Below are positions 43,993 through 52,443 of a stretch of DNA of 64,000 nucleotides, piece by piece. A program made the translations under genes and the position numbers. Numbering within the stretch: position 1 is the first letter of the stretch; each line of letters begins with the position of its first letter. Below the pieces are notes generated by a model. The model searched no databases. It was given only the letters and a program-made list of their open reading frames with translations, and was not told the DNA's origin. This stretch comes from Candidatus Defluviibacterium haderslevense (GTDB lineage: Bacteria > Bacteroidota > Bacteroidia > Chitinophagales > Saprospiraceae): the NCBI GenBank assembly GCA_016712225.1, contig JADJRL010000003.1, positions 1,137,001-1,201,000 of the forward strand. Direction: 5' to 3'.

Positions 43993-46900
43993 TTAATTCA
44001 CCAATTCATCATTTATTGTATCTTCTTCAGCATTTGATTGGTCGATGGGCAATGACCCTGAATTTACATAAGTACACCAGATACATTCAGAAGATCCACA
44101 ACCTGGCTCGAAAACTTGATTTTTAATTTTATTGTATACATCGACTATCATATCTCCCAACCACAATTTATCTTCTTGAGTTACTTGAATTTCTCTAGTT
44201 TGATATTCACCCTTTTTATCCTGATTCACAAAATGAAATAATCCAGATACTACTTTCCCACTATATTGAATTTGAGCGTCCAATAAAAGTCGATAAAATA
44301 TCATTTGTCTAAAATAATCACTTCCCAGAGGCAATTTTTCAGATCTTCCTCTTGTTTTTTCACTTATATTATCTGCCTTTCCTGTTTTATAATCAATAAC
44401 ACGATAACCATTAGAAATTTCGTCAATACGATCAATCTGTCCTGCGATAGGAACACCTCGATATAGATTTTTTATTTTATGCTCCATATCCATTTTAAGA
44501 ACGCCCTTCCATTCAGGTAAATACTTTTTTAGAAAGCCCGATAGACTTCTAATTCCTTCATACGTATACGTTTCAAATTGTTTCTCAGTAAAGTGAGATT
44601 TATAAATGGCCATTTTAGAATTAAAAATAGAAATCAATTTTTCTTCCTGAAATTCTTGCTTATAAAATTGATCATCTAAATAAAATTGGAGTGTATGATG
44701 TATTGCATTTCCAAAACCCATATGTGGACTTCTACCACTTGGAACCCGAAGCACTTTTTCATAATAAAAAGCTAAAGGGCACTTCAAATATTTATCCATT
44801 GAAGTCGTTGTCAATTGGAAATTTTCAAAAAATGTATCAAATCTTAATTGATCAATTTTTACAAATTCCTTTTTAACATAATTCATTTCTTCAAAAAGCG
44901 TATAAGAAATAGTATCATTTGTCCCATTTATTTTTAATCTCTCAATTTCTGGTATATGTTGAATTTCACCCATATATCTTGAAGGGATATTTTCATTCTT
45001 GTTTCCATCTTGTAAACTATAAGATAATTTGAGCACTTTCCGCGCACGAGTTGTTCCAACATAAAATAGTCTTCGTGCATCTTCATCTGAACCTGAATCT
45101 GATTTAACATATTTTGATGGCAATTTAAAATTTTGACGACTCGAAGTATTCCAATTTCTTTCAGTATTGCTCACCATAAACACATGATCAAACTCAAGTC
45201 CCTTAGCGCTGTGCAATGTTCCCAAGTGAACACCGTGTCGGCCTCCTGAAAATAACATTAAAGGCAATCCAATATTATTGTCCTGCATTTGTCTTATCAT
45301 AGTAAGCAACTGCTCTAAAGATATTTTTGGATTTTTAACAGATTCATTCTTTATAAATTCGAAAAAAGTATTAAGAATTTGTAAATATTGATCTCGATTG
45401 TTATGATTTAGAATAAATTGCAAAATATTAAATTCGTACAATATTTTTTCAAGAAACATTTGTGTCGTCAACAATGATCTTTCTTTACCAAGAGCCATTA
45501 TTTTTTGGGCTATTCCATAAATTTCTGATACGTGTAAAACACCAGCATTCGTTAGCGCTTCACTATTGTTCATGAGCATAATTAATGAATCATTTAATAT
45601 GACTTTATCACTAGATAATGTAACATTGTTTTTTTTATTTCTAAGATGTAAAGCCATTATACCAATATCAATCGTTGATATAGGAATAAAAATAGAGTGT
45701 AATATTTGATATAGTAATAAATCTGAACCTAGAGGATCGTTAATATCTTGTTCAAAGTATTTTAAAATATTTAAAATTTGCAGTAAAAGTGGATCGTCTA
45801 GAACATTGATCTCTTTACTTGCAAATATTGGTATCTGCTTTGCTTGCAATAACTTAGCGTATGGTATAGCGTCGACGTTTTTCCTAAAAAGTATTGCTAT
45901 TTCTTTGGCGGGTACTTTGTGATTTTTAATTAATTGTTCAATATAGTTTACGGTCTCATAAATTTCAGTTTTAACATCTGAATAAGTTATGTATTCTGGT
46001 TTTGAAACTAATTTTGAATAAGTTCCTGCTGCTATTAGATCCTTATCCAGTCCTTCTAATTCATTAATTAAGCGCTCCTTGTTATTTCGAATACTGCAAC
46101 CGGATAAATCTAATATCGATTGAGAAGATCGATAATTTTCTTTTAACAGTATGATTTCTGGATTGTATTTGTTTTTAAAATCAATCATATTTCGCACATT
46201 TGCACCTTGAAATCTGTAAATGGCTTGATCATCATCACCAACTACAAAAATATTGGGTTGGTCCCAATAAGAAACTAACAAACTAACAAGTTCATTTTGA
46301 GATCCATTGGTATCCTGATATTCATCTATTAATATGTATTGATAAAGTTCTTGATATTTTCCTAAAAATGAATCATCATTAATAAATTTTTTTATTACCC
46401 ATTGTATTAAATCATCATAATCATAACGATTATTTTTAATCATTGCATTTTGAAATAATTCGTAAAGTTTTAGTGCAGATTTTGTTCGCTCGAACTTTTC
46501 TACTTGTTCCTTGAATGCTGATTCTTTAAAATCGCCTTTATTATAGATTCCGGATTTGCGTTTATAATAATAGTTAGGGTCCAACCTGAGATTATTAATA
46601 TCAAATTCTATAGCTTCAATGATATCTTTAGGATGCCAGGATTCAGATTTAATATCATGAAAAAAAGTAATTAAATTTTTATTCAGTTCGGTGTAATTGC
46701 CATGATAATTATACAAAGCATCGGAAGGAGATAATCCTTGAAGTATTTCATGTATGATTTGATTTAATTCTAAACTTGATACTAAATCGTGTTCACCATA
46801 CAATTCAAATGATTTGGGATTATCCTTAATAATTTTATTACAAAATCCATGAAAAGTATAAATCGAAACATCATAAGCTATCCCGCCAAAAAATTCAGCC

Positions 46901-47148
46901 AACCTTTTTCGCATGGCAGTGGCACCTGCTTCAGTATAAGTCAGGCACAAAATATTCTTGGCTTCAATACCTGAATTGATGATGATATTACCAATTCTTA
47001 AGGCTAATATTTGAGTTTTTCCTGTGCCCGGGCCAGCAATAACCATAACTGGCCCTTCTATAGAATCAACAGCAAGTTTTTGATTTTGATTTAGTTTACC
47101 TAATTCTGATTCAAATACTTGAGTATAATCATTAGTATGTTCTTTCAT
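43993..47148 (-). CDS. UvrD/Rep-type helicase fused to PD-(D/E)XK nuclease with Fe-S cluster (AddB/RecB-like)
   Basis: A 1051-residue DNA repair enzyme. Helicase part (~1-730): Walker A VIAGPGTGKTQ (~37-45), motif Ia FLCLTYTEAGATAMRKRL-like, Walker B DEYQDTNGSQ (~275), motif III GDDDQAIYRFQGAN, motif IV ENYRSSQSIL, motif V LHSAKGLEFDHVF and motif VI FYVGTTRARK. Nuclease part (~780-1030): TTSMDKYLKCPLAFYYEKVL, GNAIHHTLQFYL, and IDYKTGKA with the catalytic Asp-x-Lys. The first Cys in KYLKCPL and the CGSSECIWC triad (~1016-1025) fit the four-cysteine Fe-S cage of AddB and Cas4 nucleases. Likely resects double-strand breaks. It stands alone without an AddA or RecC partner. Confidence 0.9.
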   Translation of the reverse strand: MKEHTNDYTQVFESELGKLNQNQKLAVDSIEGPVMVIAGPGTGKTQILALRIGNIIINSGIEAKNILCLTYTEAGATAMRKRLAEFFGGIAYDVSIYTFHGFCNKIIKDNPKSFELYGEHDLVSSLELNQIIHEILQGLSPSDALYNYHGNYTELNKNLITFFHDIKSESWHPKDIIEAIEFDINNLRLDPNYYYKRKSGIYNKGDFKESAFKEQVEKFERTKSALKLYELFQNAMIKNNRYDYDDLIQWVIKKFINDDSFLGKYQELYQYILIDEYQDTNGSQNELVSLLVSYWDQPNIFVVGDDDQAIYRFQGANVRNMIDFKNKYNPEIILLKENYRSSQSILDLSGCSIRNNKERLINELEGLDKDLIAAGTYSKLVSKPEYITYSDVKTEIYETVNYIEQLIKNHKVPAKEIAILFRKNVDAIPYAKLLQAKQIPIFASKEINVLDDPLLLQILNILKYFEQDINDPLGSDLLLYQILHSIFIPISTIDIGIMALHLRNKKNNVTLSSDKVILNDSLIMLMNNSEALTNAGVLHVSEIYGIAQKIMALGKERSLLTTQMFLEKILYEFNILQFILNHNNRDQYLQILNTFFEFIKNESVKNPKISLEQLLTMIRQMQDNNIGLPLMLFSGGRHGVHLGTLHSAKGLEFDHVFMVSNTERNWNTSSRQNFKLPSKYVKSDSGSDEDARRLFYVGTTRARKVLKLSYSLQDGNKNENIPSRYMGEIQHIPEIERLKINGTNDTISYTLFEEMNYVKKEFVKIDQLRFDTFFENFQLTTTSMDKYLKCPLAFYYEKVLRVPSGRSPHMGFGNAIHHTLQFYLDDQFYKQEFQEEKLISIFNSKMAIYKSHFTEKQFETYTYEGIRSLSGFLKKYLPEWKGVLKMDMEHKIKNLYRGVPIAGQIDRIDEISNGYRVIDYKTGKADNISEKTRGRSEKLPLGSDYFRQMIFYRLLLDAQIQYSGKVVSGLFHFVNQDKKGEYQTREIQVTQEDKLWLGDMIVDVYNKIKNQVFEPGCGSSECIWCTYVNSGSLPIDQSNAEEDTINDELVN

Positions 47149-47162
47149 GAGACTGGTGTTTC

Positions 47163-47178
47163 CTACAATTGGTTGTAG
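47163..47178 (-). other. Small palindrome in the leader of the helicase-nuclease gene
   Basis: CTACAA (47163-47168), loop TTGG, TTGTAG (47173-47178), 15 bases before the ATG at 47148. It could be an operator or a leader hairpin that limits translation. Confidence 0.35.
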
Positions 47179-47217
47179 ATTGATAAGCTTGAAGTATTAT
47201 GATTATTAATAATGATA

Positions 47218-48396
47218 TTATCGTTCATGCTCAAAAATCATATCCTTAATAATATTTTTTAATTTCTCGCCTGTATCTAGTAACATATTTTGATTGGATG
47301 GAAATCCTACTGCTCTGTTTTTTAATAATTTTTGATTCACTTTTGAAACTTTACTGGCATCACCTCTTATTAATCTCGCAAATTTATTTTCAAAAAGATT
47401 TTCAACTTGTATAGGCTTGGTATATTCTATATTTTTATTGATTAAATTAATCCAATCTAATCTACCGCCAATGATTGCTGATTTCACTTGAGTTACTTCT
47501 TCTAAAGTAGAGGTATGGGTTTCTGTATACTTCCTTTTCTGCTCTTTACCTAGTGAATCCAGGATAGGTTTTCCGAATCTGTCTTTAAGAATTTCTTCCG
47601 TTTCTTCTTCCATAACATCGTCAATAATTCTGGTTTTTTCACGCTCAGGGCTAAATTCAATAGATGTAAGATTCATTATGATATTATAATCATAAGTTAC
47701 GGATGGATCTAATCGCATATCAAATGCTTTCCAGTTTTTATCCAATTCTTTGACACTAATACTTAGAAGATCGCTCTCAAGTTGGACAGGGATGATGGTT
47801 TGTGTATTGTTGACTATTTTGACTAAATAGTGACTCGTTCCATAATATTTAGTTTCCTTTTTCAACTGTTCTATATCCTTATAGTTTTTTGTAAAACCAT
47901 CAATTTGCAATAATTTATGGTATGCTTCTCGGGCACTTTCTTTATTTTTTGTTCTTTTTGAATTTTCAATAAGTTCTTTGGCAGACATATATAAAAATTC
48001 AATGGAGTTGTTTTTTGATTCCCGCTTTCGTTCCTTAGTATTGATAAAATTGAAAGCTGCTCGATATCCATCTTTAGAAATGATTGGTAATAGTGGTTCA
48101 ATTTTGGCTTGACGATTTTCTATTCGAGTATGAATATTGTATATATTGAGCCATTTGGATTCTTCTTTATCTTCCAAATATGCAGATTCTAAAGCAAGAT
48201 CAGCAGATTGTGCTTTCTTAAAAGCATATTCTAAATTAATGACATCATCTCTTTTTTTATTCTTATTACCCGCTAATTTATTGACCAATTTTTCAATGGC
48301 CTGATCGTAATTACCTTTTTCAATCATTTTGGTAGTAGATACACACGATATTAATGAAATTAATATCATACCTAATATAAGTTGGACTCGTTTCAT
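47218..48396 (-). CDS. Lipoprotein of unknown function
   Basis: 392 residues from ATG 48396, chosen because it gives a lipoprotein leader MKRVQLILGMILISLISC; the frame is open for 34 more residues upstream without a signal. The N-terminal half is charged and helical (YDQAIEKLVNKL resembles one TPR-like unit; AFKKAQSADLALESAYL; EAYHKLLQIDGF). The C-terminal half is mixed and includes EEETEEILKDRFGKPILDSLGKEQ. No enzyme motif is visible. Anchored in a membrane of the envelope. 821 bases separate its stop from no recognisable partner; the next gene on its strand is the helicase-nuclease 69 bases downstream. Confidence 0.65.
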   Translation of the reverse strand: MKRVQLILGMILISLISCVSTTKMIEKGNYDQAIEKLVNKLAGNKNKKRDDVINLEYAFKKAQSADLALESAYLEDKEESKWLNIYNIHTRIENRQAKIEPLLPIISKDGYRAAFNFINTKERKRESKNNSIEFLYMSAKELIENSKRTKNKESAREAYHKLLQIDGFTKNYKDIEQLKKETKYYGTSHYLVKIVNNTQTIIPVQLESDLLSISVKELDKNWKAFDMRLDPSVTYDYNIIMNLTSIEFSPEREKTRIIDDVMEEETEEILKDRFGKPILDSLGKEQKRKYTETHTSTLEEVTQVKSAIIGGRLDWINLINKNIEYTKPIQVENLFENKFARLIRGDASKVSKVNQKLLKNRAVGFPSNQNMLLDTGEKLKNIIKDMIFEHER

Positions 48397-48631
48397 ATGG
48401 CTTTTTAACTTAGATATAAAAGTACAATTTAGTTTAACATGAACATATGGAATTAAGTATTTATTAACCTCAACTGTTAAGTACACATTAAGATGCAATC
48501 TTAATAAAAACGAACTATAGAAAATTGTGGAATATAATCTGTTAAATAATATTAATAATACTGGTAGGACTTTTTTTGGTATTTTGATAAATTAAAATAA
48601 AACTCAACCAAAAATACTTAGACTCTTTAGG

Positions 48632-48713
48632 TACCCGGAACAGGATTTGAACCTGCACACCTTGCGGCATACGCCCCTCAAGCGTACGTGTCTACCAATT
48701 TCACCACCCGGGT
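48632..48713 (-). tRNA. tRNA-Leu (anticodon GAG)
   Basis: On the minus strand an 82-base tRNA: acceptor ACCCGGG pairs with TCCGGGT. The anticodon stem TACGC/GCGTA encloses the loop TTGAGGG, giving anticodon GAG. A variable arm (ATGCCGCAAGGTGTGC) of class II type and a T loop GGTTCAAATCC are present; discriminator base A. The CCA tail is not fully encoded (A-C-C-T follows). The long variable arm and anticodon agree on leucine (codons CUC, CUU). Confidence 0.93.
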
Positions 48714-49351
48714 ATTTTTCAATAGAAGGATCAAAGATATAAATCTCAATATAATTTACCCGACAATTTATCTGAGGATATTATTCTTTGATAGCAATAA
48801 CATGCAATTTTTATATTATAATATTTATTTATATATAATATTTTGATATATAATAATATATTTTGGAATTAATTATAAATATTGTGGAAATGCCTATGAG
48901 TCGTTGTATTATATATAAAAATTTTTATAATATTTTTACTATAATATTTGAATTTATCATATATGTATTTTATCTTTACACCAAATCCCAGTAAGCAGTG
49001 TCTCTAAAACGTATCAGACACCTCCTACTAAACCATTTGTTATCATTCTAATTCTTTCATATTCAGTTCATTGACTTGGATTGGATATTGAACTGAATTC
49101 AAAAATAGAGTCAGTTGCATTTACTTAAAGTAAGTATTTGCCACTTGATAAAGATCGTAGTTTTCTTATTTTGAGACCTTAGTCGAAAGAGCCTGAATTT
49201 GCGCCTTGCAAATTTGGGCTTTTTAATTTTACGTCAAATACGCCAAAGTTAAAAAGCCTCAAATTTAATTGGTTGTGAAATCATTATTGAATGAGCTTTA
49301 GGTATTATTATCTAGTTTGACCTTAAGCAATAAATTGAAATATTTGTCTAA
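48714..49351. other. Gene-free interval with AT-rich tract and a hairpin cluster
   Basis: No protein gene is recognised in 638 bases. 48800-48960 is nearly pure AT. 49130-49150 holds TTACTT-A-AAGTAA (a perfect short palindrome). 49190-49266 holds the strong hairpins listed separately. The stretch 48970-49190 has no long ORF on either strand and could encode a non-coding RNA on the plus strand; this is only suggested by the terminator-like structure at its end. Confidence 0.5.
49190..49230 (+). terminator. Orphan terminator-like hairpin with overlapping second hairpin
   Basis: AGCCTGAATTTGC (49190-49202) pairs with GCAAATTTGGGCT (49208-49220), 13 pairs with two G-U wobbles, loop GCCTT, followed by T run and TTTTA: an intrinsic terminator for the plus strand. 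No plus-strand gene lies upstream within the interval. The right arm also pairs with TTAAAAAGCCTCAAATTT at 49249-49266 in an alternative hairpin, giving two mutually exclusive structures. Confidence 0.6.
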
Positions 49352-49711
49352 TTATTCAGACTTTTCATCATTTTGCTCTTTCAATGCTTCCCAATATTCA
49401 GCACCTCTCCTTGTATGGGGAATACAAATGGATCCACCCACCATATTTGCAATAGCAAAAACTTCATAAATTTCTTCGGTGGTAATTTTATTTTCATAGG
49501 ATTTTTCTAGATGGTATTTAATACAATCATCGCACCGCAAGACCATAGAAGCAACAAGACCAAGCAGTTCTTTAGTTTTGACTGGCAAAGCTCCTTCCTG
49601 ATACATTTGATGATCCAAAGAAAAAAATCGCTTTAAAGGCAAATTATCTTGTGCAAGGATGACTTCATTCATTCGGGTACGGTAATCGTTGAATTCTTTA
49701 ACAATAGACAT
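49352..49711 (-). CDS. Carboxymuconolactone decarboxylase (CMD/AhpD-like) family protein
   Basis: A 119-residue helical protein. It has the CMD-family redox motif in LRCDDCIKYHLEKS (C-x2-C followed by His, as in AhpD), VKTKELLGLVASMV before it, and IYEVFAIANMVGGS after it. Proteins of this size either decarboxylate carboxymuconolactone or act as AhpD-like alkylhydroperoxidase reductants; the C-x2-C-x3-H set supports the redox type. Located 52 bases downstream of dapD on the same strand, possibly in its operon. Confidence 0.85.
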   Translation of the reverse strand: MSIVKEFNDYRTRMNEVILAQDNLPLKRFFSLDHQMYQEGALPVKTKELLGLVASMVLRCDDCIKYHLEKSYENKITTEEIYEVFAIANMVGGSICIPHTRRGAEYWEALKEQNDEKSE

Positions 49712-49763
49712 AAAATCAAGTATTTTTAATGATAATTTATTTTTATAATCTTAGATCTGTCCT

Positions 49764-50582
49764 TTATTGACCAATATTAAAATCACGAAGTGCATTGTTC
49801 AATGAAACTTTTTTATCTGTTGATTCTTTTCTTTGACCAATAATTAGTGCGCAAGGAACTTGATATTCACCAGCGGGATATTTTTTAGTATAAGAACCTG
49901 GAATAACGACGGATCTTGCCGGAACTCTGCCTTTATAATAAATAGGTTCAGACTGGGTTACATCAATGATATGAGTTGATGCCGTGATAACTACATTGGC
50001 TCCCAAAACGGCTTCTTGTTCTATAATTGTGCCCTCTACAATGATACAACGTGATCCAATAAAACAATTATCTTCAATAATATTGGGTTGAGCTTGGGGA
50101 GGTTCCAAAACGCCCCCAACACCTACACCCCCTGCAATATGGACGTTTCTACCTATTTGTGCACAAGAACCAACTGTTGCCCAAGTATCAATCATTGAAC
50201 CAGATCCAACGTATGCACCAATATTAACATAAGAAGGCATTAGTATGGCACCAGATTCAATATAGGATCCATATCTTGCTATAGCTGTTGGAACTGCGCG
50301 AACACCTAATTGTTCAAACTCTGTTTTGGTTGGGATTTTATCAAAAAATGCTAAATCCCCTGCATTGATTCGTTTGTTTTCAGAAATTGGGAAATAAAGT
50401 AATATTGCTTTTTTAATCCAATCATTAACTTTCCAATGACCAATATTTAAGGGTTCTGAGACTCTAATTTTTCCTTTATCTAAATATTCAATGACTTGTC
50501 GAATTGCTTGTTGAACCTCAATAGATTTCGATAATTCACGATCATTCCATACTGATTCAATAATTTTTTGTAATGCTTCCAT
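49764..50582 (-). CDS. dapD: 2,3,4,5-tetrahydropyridine-2,6-dicarboxylate N-succinyltransferase
   Basis: A 272-residue lysine/diaminopimelate biosynthesis enzyme that succinylates tetrahydrodipicolinate. N-terminal helical domain with IIESVWNDRE and LDKGKIRVSEP. Then the left-handed beta-helix of hexapeptide repeats (~105-225) with the DapD signatures MPSYVNIGAYVGSGSMIDTW, VGSCAQIGRNVHIAGGVGVG, EPPQAQPNIIEDNCFIGSR and PARSVVIPG. Length and motif order match the E. coli enzyme closely. In a run of genes 51254-49352 with a 9-base gap to the PAP2-like gene upstream. Confidence 0.96.
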   Translation of the reverse strand: MEALQKIIESVWNDRELSKSIEVQQAIRQVIEYLDKGKIRVSEPLNIGHWKVNDWIKKAILLYFPISENKRINAGDLAFFDKIPTKTEFEQLGVRAVPTAIARYGSYIESGAILMPSYVNIGAYVGSGSMIDTWATVGSCAQIGRNVHIAGGVGVGGVLEPPQAQPNIIEDNCFIGSRCIIVEGTIIEQEAVLGANVVITASTHIIDVTQSEPIYYKGRVPARSVVIPGSYTKKYPAGEYQVPCALIIGQRKESTDKKVSLNNALRDFNIGQ

Positions 50583-50591
50583 ATTAATTGT

Positions 50592-51254
50592 TTAGTACAT
50601 ATATTTGAATGCAATGATAATAGAAATTATACCAATGACATATCCTAAATAAATTTCTTCTGATGTATGGGCCTTCAAAAATAATCTTGAAGTTCCTATC
50701 CAACCACCTAAAATTAATGAAATGCCCAATAATTGGTGGATATGGAATCGAGATACTTCTGTCTCCTTAAAACGGAAATACATGATATCATCTGTACAAA
50801 AATAATATCTTATTATTAACCAAAAACATATCAATCCACCCATTGCGATCGTATGTAAACTAACCTTCACCCAATTATTAATGACAAATGCTAAACACAA
50901 AGAAATGATACTCCCTAATATCAAAGACAAAAACGCTTTTGGCATATCAGGATTTTGTTTGAGATTTATATATAACCAAAGATAAAATACAATACAAATG
51001 ATTAATGGAGCAATTCTATCCATCTTATCTTCCAATTGTATAGTTTTAATCAATCCAATAAATCGTAAAAGTAAAATGCCAATGATTGGAATGATTATCG
51101 TATATATTAGGATTAATAGAATCAATAAACCCGCTTCTTTGACATGATGAATACCAAACCAATGTGGTTTTAAACACATTAATAACAAAGAATTATACAA
51201 GAGTATAAATAAAGGATGAAGCAGATATGAAGTGATGTGAGCTAGTCTAATCAC
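50592..51254 (-). CDS. PAP2-like membrane protein
   Basis: A 220-residue protein with six or so membrane helices, starting at GTG 51254. C-terminal motifs resemble the acid phosphatase/PAP2 family: SLHTIAMGG (with His) in place of the PSGH motif, and SRLFLKAHTSEEIYLGYVIG (SR...H...E-type third motif). The usual K-x6-RP motif is weak (EDKMDRIAP). Such Bacteroidota proteins are often called phosphatase PAP2 family but may not be active. Cotranscribed with dapD; a minus-strand -7 box lies just upstream at 51266-51273. Confidence 0.7.
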   Translation of the reverse strand: MIRLAHITSYLLHPLFILLYNSLLLMCLKPHWFGIHHVKEAGLLILLILIYTIIIPIIGILLLRFIGLIKTIQLEDKMDRIAPLIICIVFYLWLYINLKQNPDMPKAFLSLILGSIISLCLAFVINNWVKVSLHTIAMGGLICFWLIIRYYFCTDDIMYFRFKETEVSRFHIHQLLGISLILGGWIGTSRLFLKAHTSEEIYLGYVIGIISIIIAFKYMY

Positions 51255-51265
51255 ACTTTTTTTTG

Positions 51266-51273
51266 CAAAAGTA
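51266..51273 (-). promoter_or_regulatory. -7 box of the PAP2-like/dapD operon
   Basis: Reads TACTTTTG on the minus strand, 11 bases before the GTG start at 51254, implying a very short leader. Confidence 0.45.
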
Positions 51274-51359
51274 AAACCTAATTAGCTTATAGTGATGTCT
51301 TATTCTACAAAGGTTTACTTTAATAAACTTTTTTCTAAAAAGGCTATCAACAATAAAAC

Positions 51360-52304
51360 TTAAATACCGCCTTTTTTCAATTTTTTACTTGGTGCTGGCA
51401 CATTTTGATCCCCAGTAGGTTTACCCTTAGAATCTAATCCGCCATCAGCAGGTTTGCTTGTATTAGTATTTGTTGGGATTCCTTGAGTCTTTACGGCTGG
51501 TGGTGGTGCGATATTATTAATTAATAATTTCATTTGCGCATATCTTGTCACATAAGTTTCTCTACCTAAACAATTAAGTGATTTCGCTTTTCCCTCTATG
51601 GAAGCTATCCGATTCGATGGATTAGGGTGCGTACTTAACCATTTAGGTGGTGTGGCCTGGCCTTGAATTTTTTTAAAAAAACCAGCTGCCCCGCTAGATA
51701 CATAATCCGTGGGACACAAGTAAATAACAGAAAAAGAATCAGCTTCTGTTTCATGAGCACGACTAAAACTTAGACCAATTAAAGCGGTAGTTATTTGTTT
51801 AAGTGTTTCTTTATTGCCCAAAGCGGCATCAGCAAGTGCTTGTACACCGTAGACTTTGGTGAGTTGTCTGGTAGAATGCCGGTTTGCTGCATGTGCCATT
51901 TCATGTCCTAAAACACCAGCTAATTGATCTTCAGAGTCAAGGTATTTCATAAGCCCAGTATATAAGAAAATGTATCCACCAGGAGTAGCAAATGCATTTT
52001 GAACTTTATCATTATTGATGATACTGACCTTCCAAGCAAAATCTTTGGAATAAGCTACTTTACCAGAATTCAACAATTTTTTGACGATATCCCTGACATA
52101 ATTATATAAAACCTCATTTCCAGCTTCTGGCACTATGGGATATTCTTTAGTATTTAGACTAATTTCTTCAGATACCTTTTTCCCTAACTCCACATCTTGA
52201 CTTACAGAAAATAAGTTGGCTTCGTCCCATGTTTTCTTAAGAACGGAACATGAAGTACCCAGAAAAATTACAAAAACGGTAAAAATCGATAATTTCTTTT
52301 TCAT
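51360..52304 (-). CDS. M48-family metalloprotease lipoprotein
   Basis: About 314 residues from ATG 52304, which gives a lipoprotein leader (LSIFTVFVIFLGTSC); an ATG at 52322 adds only six residues. M48 signature: VLGHEMAHAANRHSTRQ (HExxH, ~130), then ETEADSFSV supplying the third zinc ligand, and WLSTHPNPSNRIASIE with the conserved HP. A low-complexity tail (KPADGGLDSKGKPTGDQ...) follows. Family members (BepA, LoiP) degrade or help fold outer-membrane proteins. Predicted in the periplasm or on the inner face of the outer membrane. Confidence 0.92.
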   Translation of the reverse strand: MKKKLSIFTVFVIFLGTSCSVLKKTWDEANLFSVSQDVELGKKVSEEISLNTKEYPIVPEAGNEVLYNYVRDIVKKLLNSGKVAYSKDFAWKVSIINNDKVQNAFATPGGYIFLYTGLMKYLDSEDQLAGVLGHEMAHAANRHSTRQLTKVYGVQALADAALGNKETLKQITTALIGLSFSRAHETEADSFSVIYLCPTDYVSSGAAGFFKKIQGQATPPKWLSTHPNPSNRIASIEGKAKSLNCLGRETYVTRYAQMKLLINNIAPPPAVKTQGIPTNTNTSKPADGGLDSKGKPTGDQNVPAPSKKLKKGGI

Positions 52305-52412
52305 AAGTTTATAAATAAACATAATGTAAATTTAGTTCATAATGTTAGTTAAATATTTCTTTCTGTGAGCCCAATGAATTATCCAATGGCTGTCTTAAAA
52401 CGAAATTTTAAT

Positions 52413-52420
52413 TACCTTTA
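52413..52420 (+). promoter_or_regulatory. Possible -7 box for the secreted esterase
   Basis: TACCTTTA, one mismatch to TAnnTTTG, 23 bases before the ATG at 52444, with a predicted leader of about 17 bases. Confidence 0.35.
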
Positions 52421-52443
52421 GTCTTTAATTTTAGTTTCTGCCT

